Positions 24,073 through 34,300 of a stretch of DNA of 63,313 nucleotides are shown piece after piece. A model generated the notes under the pieces. That model had not been told where the DNA came from, did no database searches, and saw only the letters and a list, made by a program, of their open reading frames with translations. How positions within the stretch are numbered: position 1 is the stretch's first letter; each line of letters begins with the position of its first letter. A program made the translations under genes and the position numbers. The stretch comes from Cyclospora cayetanensis (lineage: Eukaryota > Apicomplexa > Conoidasida > Eucoccidiorida > Eimeriidae), in the NCBI RefSeq assembly GCF_002999335.1, contig NW_020312153.1:1-63313 (forward strand). The letters are read 5' to 3'.

Positions 24073-25194
24073 TGCAACAGGTTAATAGTAATTTCTGGAG
24101 TGGCCTTTATTACGGAGGCTCATTCGGGTGTCTCTAAAATCTCACAGCTCAACGGTCGGGAATGGCGGGAGATAGAGGGACACCGAGGGTACACCGGTGT
24201 TGTTGCAGCGTAGAGCCTCGTTGGGTGTTCAAGCTAGTTGCAGATACTAGCAATAGTCGGCGCACAGGTCCTCATCATTGACCTTGGTCGTCTGATCCGC
24301 CCAAAGTGCCGTATAAGAACAGCCAGATTTTTTTGCAATTAATTATTTCCTAATGCTTAAAAGAATATAAGTAGTGCAGTAGAAAGGGCGAAGTTTAAAG
24401 TAGCCTTCTACAGAGCAGGCGTACGAAGTGGAATCGCCTTTTGCCTTTGGACACTACGCAAATGGTAAAGCTGTATTCGTACTTTCAGAAGCCTAAGTAC
24501 GCGCCTCTAGGCGCCTTGGGGCTATGAAGCCCAGAACACAACGAGACGCTGCCGTTCATGTATATTTTTTCCAATCGACAACCCAGGTTACTACACCGAC
24601 CTGACGATCGGTGCCAATCCTCTGGAGCTCGAGCAGCCGGATGCGAGCTCATGAATAAAGTGTATTCCCTGTGACTCTTATGGCCTTTGGGACTTCAAAA
24701 AAGCATTTGCGCACTCCCCGAAGCGACTGACGTTCGGCGAGTGCAAATCATGACGCGTAATACAGAGGTCTCATGAGCATAACCCCTCCTGTCCATGGTA
24801 TTCAAAAGTCCCTGGTTTCGGGAATGCAGTATTAAATCTCAGAGTACCATTTTTGCGCGTTGGTGATCTAAAATCGAAAAAGGACAAGGATGGAGACCCT
24901 ACTGCCAGCTGGTGCATGCGCCACCTGCCTCACTTGCCCTGCCGAGTCCGGCAATGCCAGCTGTGCATTGTGGGGTGCTGAAACAGCCTAGACTAAAAGT
25001 GGAGGGTGATTTTAATTAGTTTTTGCGGCGTTGGGGCCAAGAAGATCCTCTCTACCGCTTCTGATTCCCTCTTGGTGCGCCCCTTCGTTCCTCCGTGGTC
25101 CAGGCTCTCTGTTGCTTGTCGCTTTTGTCGCTTGAAACCACATGTAGCCTCTCTGTTTCTCTGAAAAAGAGGCTCTCTTGTAGAAGTTGAGTAA

Positions 25195-28100
25195 ATGAAT
25201 CGTCCTCAGGGGGGCCCAGGGGCCCCCCCTCTCCGTGCCTCCTGGCAGAGGTGTATCCGCGAGAATGACTGCTCCCCAGCGACAACCCCCGAAAGCTTCC
25301 GGAGCCTATGGAGATCCTTAAGACGGCTTCTTCGGCCTCTGGTGGTGGTCTCCGCAGTGCTTTTATCTGCCGCAGTTCCTCCTGCGGCATGCCTTGAACC
25401 GTCTTCGTTCTCTGCTGCTGAGGGAGGCATCGCCCAGTTTCCCCTCGGGCTTAACGCCTTTCAACGCGCACTGAAGTCATCATCAGACAGCGACGTTGCC
25501 GAACCAGTAGCATCCGTGTCAGAAGCACCAGCAAAAGTAGAAGGAGGAAAGGCCCTGACAAAGCAGATCTGGAGGGCTGCCAAGCCCCCTGTTGTTGTCG
25601 ATTGTACGGCCGACGATCTGGAAGAGATACGGCAACTCCTTCTGCACACTCCTGAATATCCGGTGAAGTATCAATCGTACACGATGCGCTCCTTTTCGAT
25701 GTCGCCTCACTTTTTCGACATGTGCGTTGTTGCGAAGTACTTGGGTAGCACAAGCAGTGACGAGGCCGACACTGAAGCGGATGAGGAGGAAGATACCCCT
25801 CGCCCAGGAGGAATTATTGGGGTGGTAGCTGCTGCAGAAATGAGTGCTAAATCTGCAAATATCCTGATGGTCGCTGTGCATGAGAATTTTAGAAGAATGG
25901 GCCTTGGTGAGCCTTCCCAGATCACCGATCACGATTCAGGAACCAGCAGCAGCCCTGGGGCACCCTGCATCTGTTGTGTACATACAGTGCAGTCTCTGAT
26001 GCACTCATCAGGGTGCATCTTGTCTTCCTTGGTGGTGCTTTCTTCATCCATGAGCGCGCCTCTGAGAAGATATTTTCCTGCCCCACCTCGTTCTATGTTG
26101 TCATACAGCTCGGAGAATGATGAAGGCCGTTCTGGAGAAAGCGACGCGTCTTTCTCTCACTTCCGACCAGCGCGGACCGCTTCTCTCTGACACGATGCTG
26201 CATGTGTGGATTTCGCAATTGGCACCTCTCCACCTGTACATGTCCATGGGCTTTGGACCTACACGGTACATTCCAGCGTACTACAACACTCAGGCAGTCT
26301 CAGCAGGCTATGAAATGCGCATGCCTCTGCCATACCAAACTCCTGAGGAGGCCTATGCCAAAACGATTGAGCGGAAAGGTCAGCGTACACCAGAGGGCGA
26401 TATCAAAAACTCGGAGAGGACGCGGTCCAAACCTGTACAGAAGCCTCTACGGAGTCTTCCACGGTATTCAAGGTGCAAAACCTCGGCGCTTTGGTGCCTA
26501 TTTGCTTTGATTTTTGCCTCAGGGTCTGAGCTGAAGTCTTTACAGATGTCTCTCGTAGAAGCAGGAAGCACTCGCAATATTCACGGCTCAGCTGGTACAC
26601 ACATCCACATCCACATGATGTGCTGAATACACATAGATGCACATGCCTACCTATGCGCATGCTTGCATTGAACACATTCACCTATATCCTGAATACACAT
26701 ATATGCACATACATACATAGAAGCATGTCTTCCTAAACCCTGCTGTCTGTATGCAAGCAACCTGTTTATTAAGGGAATACGAGTGGCAGTACTTGATTTA
26801 CGCATTCCACGGATCTTTCGGCTACCTTTGGGGCCCTCCTTGGCGCGTTGTACTTTCGTAGTAGTTGCTGTGTATGCATGCATTTGCAATACGAAGCTGA
26901 GTGATCACTCTCGACCTTGCTTTCAAGACGCGTGTCTCTTGGGCATGTTGCGGCTTGTCATTTTCCACGTGCCGCGACGTGGGCAACCCGTAACTGAGCG
27001 TCCTTTTCCCCAATCTTCTTTGCTTTGCGCATGCATGTGTATATATGTGTATGTGTGTGTATGTGTGTGTGTATGTGTATGTATTTGTGTGTGTGTATGT
27101 GTGTGTGTTTGTGTGTGTGTATGCATGTGTGTGTCTGTGTGTATGTGTATGTGTGAGTGTCTTTCCACATACATATATGTATATATTTATATGTGCGTCA
27201 TCTTTACTTGCCTCTGCTGCTTGGCTGTCTGTGCGTACAGCGGCTAAGGCGTTCGAGTCTCCTGTCATTGTTAGCTTCTCCACGGGAGAAGTCGAGACTA
27301 CTGCGGCAGTAGAGCGTTTTTTGAGTCAAGTGGCACCCAATGAGTGGTTTCCCAGCCAAATTCTAAAGGAGATTACGGACTCTCCACTTCCACAGCTCTC
27401 ATTCATAGGTACACTGCGGGGGCAGTCAGTCTCGTTGTGAGCAGCTTCTTAGAACGCAGACCTTTTCGCCTTCCTCCTTTGCAGTTCCCCTGTCTGCTGC
27501 ACTGCTCGCTCCGCTGCGTGCCTAGCAGCTAGCCAGTCAGTGTTTGGTGTTCAGATGCTTCTAGGGCTAAAGGCCTAAATAGTGGTCGTTTTTCACGTCT
27601 CGTGTCTCGACAGCTTGTCGCCTCATTATTACTTCTGCTGCGCGCAGCCTTGCAACCAGACAAGGAGGTTGTGGGGGCTATTTGGGCAAGGGGGGCCCCT
27701 AGGAAGGGAGGCGTTCTTGAAGACATCGCCATTCTTATCAAGGGAAACGACGAAGATGGTTTTTTCTGTACGTCCTCGCCGCAGGTGTTGTCGTGTCTGC
27801 TGGTGGGCGTGCGGAGGGAGGACAAGGTGCTAGGCTGGCTTGCGCCTGCGCAGCAGCAGAGGTGCTCTGTGCTGCGAGCCAGGTCGTTGATAGAGAAGCG
27901 ACGCCTTCCGCGCGAGAGGCCGCTTTGCACTGGGTGCATCTGCCTGCACAGGAGTGGCTAGAGAAGAGTCACAACAGGAGGGAGACTGAGAGGGGCGGGG
28001 AGTCTTAGGGGGTTGGAGAAGAGGAGACAGGGGGGGGAGGGCCTCCTTTGTCGACCCCAGCTCCCATATAATAGAGAGGAGAAGCCTTGCACACCTCTCA

Positions 28101-29685
28101 GGCTTTCAAATGCAAGCAGGCATATGCTAGGATGAGAAAGAAGGAGAAAAGCGCAGCTGGCTTAGGGTAGCACGTCGGCAGACAGACACGCAGACAAATA
28201 CCGACAACCAGAGAGCGCGTGGAGTGATTTCTGGAAAAAAATCTAGCATCGTTCGTCCTCCCCTGTGTGGCGTTCTGTATGTATATATATATATATATAT
28301 TTACTGTGTATATATGTATATGTGTATCTGTATGTGTATATGTATCGTCTGTCTGCTGGCACTGGACTGCGATTGCGTTTCGTTTCAGATCTGTCCCTCC
28401 TCGATCGCCTTCTCGCTGCGGCGTCAAGCGTCTCCGAGGTGACCGCCGTACGGCGTGTTGTGCCTTGCGAGTCGGTGCAGCTCCTGATTTACAGCTGGAA
28501 GCTGGGGCTTTATCCAGTAGCCTTCAACGCAGTTGCGGGTAAAAGGTATAAGGCCTTTCCAGCGTACGAATACACAGTCGAGGCGCGCATGCCGTGGAGT
28601 CGAGGCGAGGAGTTGGCTCTCACTCTCAAGAGCCGGCTGCTGGGTAAGGACTTAAGGATCCCCCTGCCCTGCAGGCAGAGGAAGGCGTGGCACATACAGG
28701 GAAAGAGAGAATTCCGTTGGCTTGTTGGGAAGGGCGGGGGAGGGAAATGCCGAAAGGCGTTCGAGGTGAGGGGTGGGTTTAGCCTGGATGTGCTCGCTGC
28801 GGTCCGTCGGAAGTTCACGTGGTGGTCTTGCATGCATTGAATGATTTTAAGCCCTTTTGCAACTTGATATGGCCCCTCTTTGAAACGCCCTCACGAGGCA
28901 TGCGGTATGAGAGTGTATGTGTGTGTGTGTGTATACATGTGTGTATTTTCACAGACAGGCAAATAGCCTACGAGCAGGCCAGACTCCGCTTTCTCTTGAC
29001 GCTGCCGCAGGAGTATTCCGCGTCGCCTTCCGCTGCGTTGCTGCGCGCTTCTGAATCTCCAGAGGTTGCTTTCACGGATGAGCCTGTCTCCGCGAAAGAG
29101 GGCACTCTGTCCCCGAAGGAGCTCGCCGAGGCACTGCCTGCACCGACAGCAGCAGCGATGCCTACCGCGTTGCCAGCACAGCATTCAGAAGTTGGAGACT
29201 TGGCGAATGACGACGAGAAGAAGGGCCTTTTGGAGGGCGGGGACCTTGCGAGGCTGCAAGGCGCTCCTCCACAAGCGGATTCCAGCAAGAGCAACAGCAG
29301 CAGTGGGGGGGGCAAGCCAGCAACAGTGCCTCCTAGAGCAGCGGATGCGGAGATGGTCAGCGCGCACGTGGCGCCTATGCCGTGGTACAGGACCTTTTTG
29401 GGCGTCTTGGCAATGCTTCTTCTTTGCGTCATTCTTATGTTCTTTTGCTTCCGTCTGTGCGCGAAGAGACGCACAGATATCCCCGCCAGCAGCAGCCGAG
29501 TGACTGTCTCCGACACAACCCTAGGAGGGGACCAACCACGCGGGGGGGAAAAACTCCCCGAGAGGCGTCCTACTGGCCACAATGAAGGATATGCGCAAGT
29601 ATCGGATGTTGCATCTTTAAGAGATCCTGACAGCGGCTCCTCTTGGTGGGAGCAGGACGACCTTGAGGCTTTCGCTGCACGCTAG
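25195..29685 (+). CDS. membrane-anchored protein with two GNAT-like acetyltransferase modules
   Basis: GNAT enzymes transfer acetyl from acetyl-CoA to amines. Resolved exons are 25195-25906, 26109-about 26378, 27241-27408, one starting at 27648, 28389-28643 and 28955-29685 (stop TAG). Every assigned intron is phase 1. The N-terminus has a signal-anchor (LLRPLVVVSAVLLSAAV). Module 1 has GGIIGVVAAAE, motif A ILMVAVHENFRRMGLA (R..G.A, split by intron 1), then LHVWISQLAPLHLYMSMGF and a Tyr-rich end (YIPAYYN). Module 2 has PQLSFIA, KEVVGAIWARG, a motif-A-like LLVGVRREDKVLG, then SVQLLIYSWKLGLYPV and AYEYTVEARMP, paralleling module 1. The C-terminus has Ala/Pro/Ser-rich linkers, a TM helix (FLGVLAMLLLCVILMFFCF) and a short cytosolic tail. 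Between 27768 and 28388 the frame is ambiguous. Two adjacent genes rather than one cannot be excluded. Substrate unknown; NAA50/60-like sequence around YYN is only suggestive. Confidence 0.65.
27031..27180. repeat. TG/TATG microsatellite in intron
   Basis: Imperfect GTGTGTATGTGTGTG run ending in TATATATTTATATG. It lies in the intron before the exon at 27241. Confidence 0.85.
28279..28345. repeat. TA/TATG microsatellite in intron
   Basis: TATATATATATATATATTTACTGTGTATATATGTATATG run about 45 bp upstream of the acceptor at 28388. Confidence 0.85.
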
Positions 29686-29810
29686 TCGCGTATCCTTGCT
29701 TGCTTGCTTGCTCGCGCTTCCGATGTCTTCGTTTGTTTCTCTGTGCCGCCTTCTGTGTGTCATCGCACATGGCCCTGCTCTCTCGGCTTCACACTAAAAG
29801 GGGGGAGGGG

Positions 29811-29882
29811 TGTGTGCGTGCATGCATTGTGGGTGTGTGCATGCATTGTGTGTGTGTGTGCATGCATTGTGTGTGTGCACTG
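29811..29882. repeat. tandem TGCATGCATTGTG repeats in a TG-rich run
   Basis: Three copies of TGCATGCATTGTG separated by GTGTG spacers, about 130 bp downstream of the GNAT-like gene's stop codon. Confidence 0.8.
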
Positions 29883-30187
29883 TGGGCGGCCCTAGCAACC
29901 ATATGCATTTCATGGCATGCAGCCTGCGGCGTGCACGCTATGGATTCTTTTATAACTCCTTATTGGCTTTATATTCCCCAGGTCGAAGCGCGTACAGATT
30001 TGCGAGCCTGGGTGGATAGCAGCAAGCATTCTTCCGCTAGTATCATATTCTTCCCCACCCAGCGCATGGGCTTCGCCTCTCCGAACAGGCAACAGGCAGT
30101 GTTTCTTGTTAATTTATTTGTGCGGGACATCTAGGGGACCCTATATATATATATATGCCCCCAAAATATGTGTCTGCATTAATCATA

Positions 30188-30211
30188 GCTGCATGCACGC
30201 GCGCATGCAGC
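30188..30211. repeat. 24-bp near-palindrome, TGCATGC arms
   Basis: GCTGCATGC and GCATGCAGC flank a six-base ACGCGC centre. Intergenic. Confidence 0.75.
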
Positions 30212-31335
30212 CATGTGCAGGCAGCTAGGCTCGCCGAGACGAGATACAGTTTAGTCTATAGGGCACGACCCACTCTGCTATTACACTGCCTCTCCGTAGA
30301 TTGACGTGCATCATTTTCAGTGACATCTACCTTTCTTTGCATGCAGCTGCATAGGATGTCATCCGCATTTAGCCGTGGCACCATGTTCACCTCTACAGCG
30401 CTCTGCCTACGGGCCTACTCTATATGCATGTCCACCCCGTATAAAATTTTGTTTACTTGGGGTCGCTAAGAAGCCAGAAGCAAAGACACGCTGCTGCCAC
30501 TGGCGTTCATAGTAGCTTTGGGGGTAGCGCACGCCTGCGCTGCTAGCTTCCCCGTCGCATGCGCCGCATTCCTTGGGGCCTTAATGCACAAGAGAAAGCT
30601 AGGAAGAGCCAAGAAGAGAGGAGAGGCCTAGGAGAACATGCTGGAAGAACAGGGAGGATGTGCCTCGATCCATCGATATACCGCAAGCCGCTCTGGTAGC
30701 ATATGCCTCTGGGCAGAGGCATATGCAGAAGGGCACTTGTCTGCAGCCAAACCTCACTTCTTACGGCATGATACCGACGTACCAATATACATGAATACAT
30801 GTATTTTGGCGCGTAGTTGTACGTATCTATGCTGTTTTCCATCGGCCTTGCATGCGCATGTGCCCGCCTATGCATGCACGCGCGCCTGGACGGATAGACT
30901 CTGGATTGCACTTTCCATGAAGGCCACAACACACCCTTTGCGCACAGTGCCCTCGTTTCATTCAATGGCTTCAGTTGAATCTTGAAGATCTTCCAGCATT
31001 CCCTCCTCCTGAATAACAAAGAACGAGAAAGCTGGAGAACCCATGGCATCAGAAAGAGGAGAAAGGCGACACGGCAGCGCACATGCACATCAGCACTTGC
31101 TGAGGGAGACTGAAGGAATGCGCACGCGCAGAAAGACTTGAACTGCGCTCTCGCCTGGTCTTGCTCTACCATTCATGTCATCATCCATGCAGCAGGCACA
31201 TAGATGCTTTTTTTTCCGTGCATGTGGAAACGGCTGCTCCACCATCTTTTCAGCTCTTATGCTACACTGCGAGCGACTTTTGCGGTCTCGTCTGTTAAAA
31301 AAACGCCGATGGCAAGCTCGCATACACACACGTAC

Positions 31336-34300
31336 CCGGCCATCTCCCAATTCGAGACTCTCCTCGAAGCGCTGGGCAGTGAAGGCAGCATACTCTGCAT
31401 GCGCGAATATCTCAAAGGGCCTGATGAGGAGCACGCAGAAGAAGTGCAAGCGGGCGAGGCATCGCCGCGTACAATAATCGTACAGGCGAGCTCCACAGCT
31501 TTTCTCCGGAAAAAGGGGCTGCCAGTGCAGGAAGTTGCAACCGTGTCAGGAGCCGCCAACGCACGTGAAGTTCAAGAGGACGGCGCGTTCAATTGGATTT
31601 CCATGAACAGTGTTGATGACAGCTTCGCCCTCATCGAAAGCTCGAAGTACTTGCGCCTTGAGGAGACAGTTTACCAAAAATCCGGCAGCCGCAGGGGAAC
31701 GCAAAAACTCCTGGCAGCTTATGCCGGAAGAAGAAGGAGCCAGGCCCAAGGCATCGCTCCTGTAGATAGAAAGACACGCATAGAGGCTTCTTGTGGAAGA
31801 AAGCGACGGACGGCTGCATGCGAAAGAACGAATTTTCCCCGCAAACATCGGACTCAATATTCCCAAGGAACTGCGGAGGCTGCGCCGGTTGGTGCTGCTA
31901 TCATTCAAATAAATGGGCAGCCGTCATCGCAAGAGCCCCCCAAAAGATAGAATTCAACATGGCTGCCCCTCTCAGCCATCTTTTCACGCATCATGCATGC
32001 TGAACGCTGCGAGATTTCAAAGGGCTGAACGCGCGAAGCCGTCGGCTACCCACTGACGTTTGCACCTGCATCCCCATGGAGGCAGCACTTTCACGCCTCC
32101 GTGTAAGAAACGTGCAACAAGAAGTTCTACAGAGGGTGCACTGGGGAGGTAGAACCCCATACAGGCCTTTAAAAAATAATGAGCACAATGCACGGACTCT
32201 ACCTCCTCTGCCAGCACTTTCCCAGCCTCGCTCGAAAACACGCGCAGTACAAAAACAATGCAAAAACCGACAAGCATGTCCAGAAAAAGGCGCACAAAAG
32301 GGGGAACTTAAGGGCATGTGAACGTACACCTGACAAATGAACTCCTTATAACTCTGCGCCTTGCCCTCCCGCATACGCAGTCGCTCAGCTTGAGACTCGT
32401 AAGCCGCTTCCAGCTCGTGGTCCCTTGCGCACGCAGATAACGATGTACACATGTCTTTAAATATTATATGCACATACACATACATACATACATTTATTGT
32501 ATATACACAGATACACACATTTATAATACATGAAGTCCTCCGAAGCAACAAGAGGCACTTACGAGCAACCCAACAAGGTCCATATTGCAGCCTGCTTGAA
32601 CAATCAGTGAGGTGCCTCGAAACTGAAAAATCTTCCGTGCACACACGTGAGTTTAATGCCAGCAGCACCCCAGTAACATCTCGACCTACCTTAAAAATCC
32701 ATCTCCATCCAAGTCGAAGACATCAAACCAGAAGCGAAGAGCTTTGGGGAGGGTCACTTCGTGGTACGCCAATACGAACCCTAAAAGAAAATATGGCGCG
32801 CATGCATGTGAGAATCTCACAAGAGTAAGTACGTGAGGGGACTGCTACCCCAGTCAATCATTCTTGGAAAGCACCCACGTCTCCTAAAGCAAAAGCTGCT
32901 CGTTCATGGCCAGCAAGACTGCCTTAACCCCACGTGCAGCTGAAAGCTGCTGGTGCCTCCGCAGCGAAAGATCGTACAAAATCCCACTCTTGTGAGACCA
33001 TCAATATTCCTTCGAATAGTAGTAGCATACTCCCACATCCCGCATATGAATGCACAAGCTCGGCTGTATGTGTGCAAAGCTGCCGCCGCTGCCGCTGCCG
33101 CTGCCGCTTTCCCCCACGCATGCATGCATGTAAGTGCGATGCATGTAGGCGACGAATCTGTGCCCCCACATGTGTATGCGTGTATGTATATGTATATGTG
33201 TGTGTGTATGTATATGTGTGTGTATGAGTGTGTCTGTATGTGTGTGTGTGTGTCGCCCTCACAAATCCAATCCTGAAAGTTCCAATGCTGAGACTTTTCG
33301 CAAGAAAAGCGGTGCGCTGCTTGAGAGAAAAGTCGAGCTTCAACCAGAGTGCTCATGCTATGGTCCTGGTATCTGTTTGCACACCCAGGAGGCACAGCCG
33401 TAGCCTTCTCCGCTTTTGCAGACACATGCGGCAGAAGAAGCAAGAGCAGCGTACGAGGAATGTAGAGTGTAAAGCAAAATGAAATATGATGAGGGGAGCA
33501 CGCAGTAGCAAGAGACAAAAAATGCATATATATATACATACGGATGTGATTTGTGTGTGTGTGTTAGACGCGAAACCGGAGCCGCAGTCTCTGCCTCTCT
33601 CCCTCTGATTTCCTCCCTATGGAGTCTCTAACAAATAGGAATCTTCCCTAGTGAACAGAAACCTTGTAGGCCTAGTGAGTTTATCACTGAGCCATGGTAT
33701 ATACAAGCCTTACTTGCTGACGTCGCTGCGGTGGAGAAGGAAGTCTTCGTCTTCATCCAATTCGTGAAAAGAGCAATAAAAGACATAAAAATGGTCATAG
33801 CTGTAAGCACATACATGCAAACAAGTGCAAGTACACTGGCACAAACACACATATACACAGACACACAGAAATATATATATGTATCTACAAATATACATAT
33901 ATATATATACACACGTACCCATATACATATACACATATATACACATATACACCTGAACATATACACATACACATATATACACATGCACATATATACACAT
34001 GCAAACATGACCACATATTCATACATACACATATACATGTAGAGATAAGTGAAGCCAGAATCCCCATACAGAGAGGCTTTGCAAGGAAAGAAAAACGAAC
34101 ACGCAGACGGGCATGGGTAGAGGCACAGCTAGACAGTGGAGCAGCACGAAAAGGCCGAGAGGGAATTATTAGAAGCGATGACAGCAGGATGTTTTTAAGG
34201 CGCGATTACTTCCTTTAGTCGTAGAGGGGTACACCCGACCTGAAGAACTTCCTGACGGCGCTAAGCTCCATCGAAGGGTTCAAGCTACACCAAACGTGGA

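Larger units (their letters stand above)
19347..25194. other. gene-poor, AT-richer segment with retroelement debris
   Basis: No exon chain was found. Apart from the relics and the hairpin listed separately, 19.4-20.5, 21.0-22.9 and 24.1-25.1 kb contain only short frames. TTAAT-rich patches and dispersed stop codons in every frame contrast with the GC-rich flanking genes. Confidence 0.5.
29686..31335. other. intergenic, no gene recognised
   Basis: Between the converging GNAT-like gene and the PP2A B'' gene. It includes short TGCATGCA-rich stretches. The final exon and 3'UTR of the minus-strand B'' gene should lie in 30.9-31.3 kb, but no stop-bearing exon was fixed. Confidence 0.45.
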
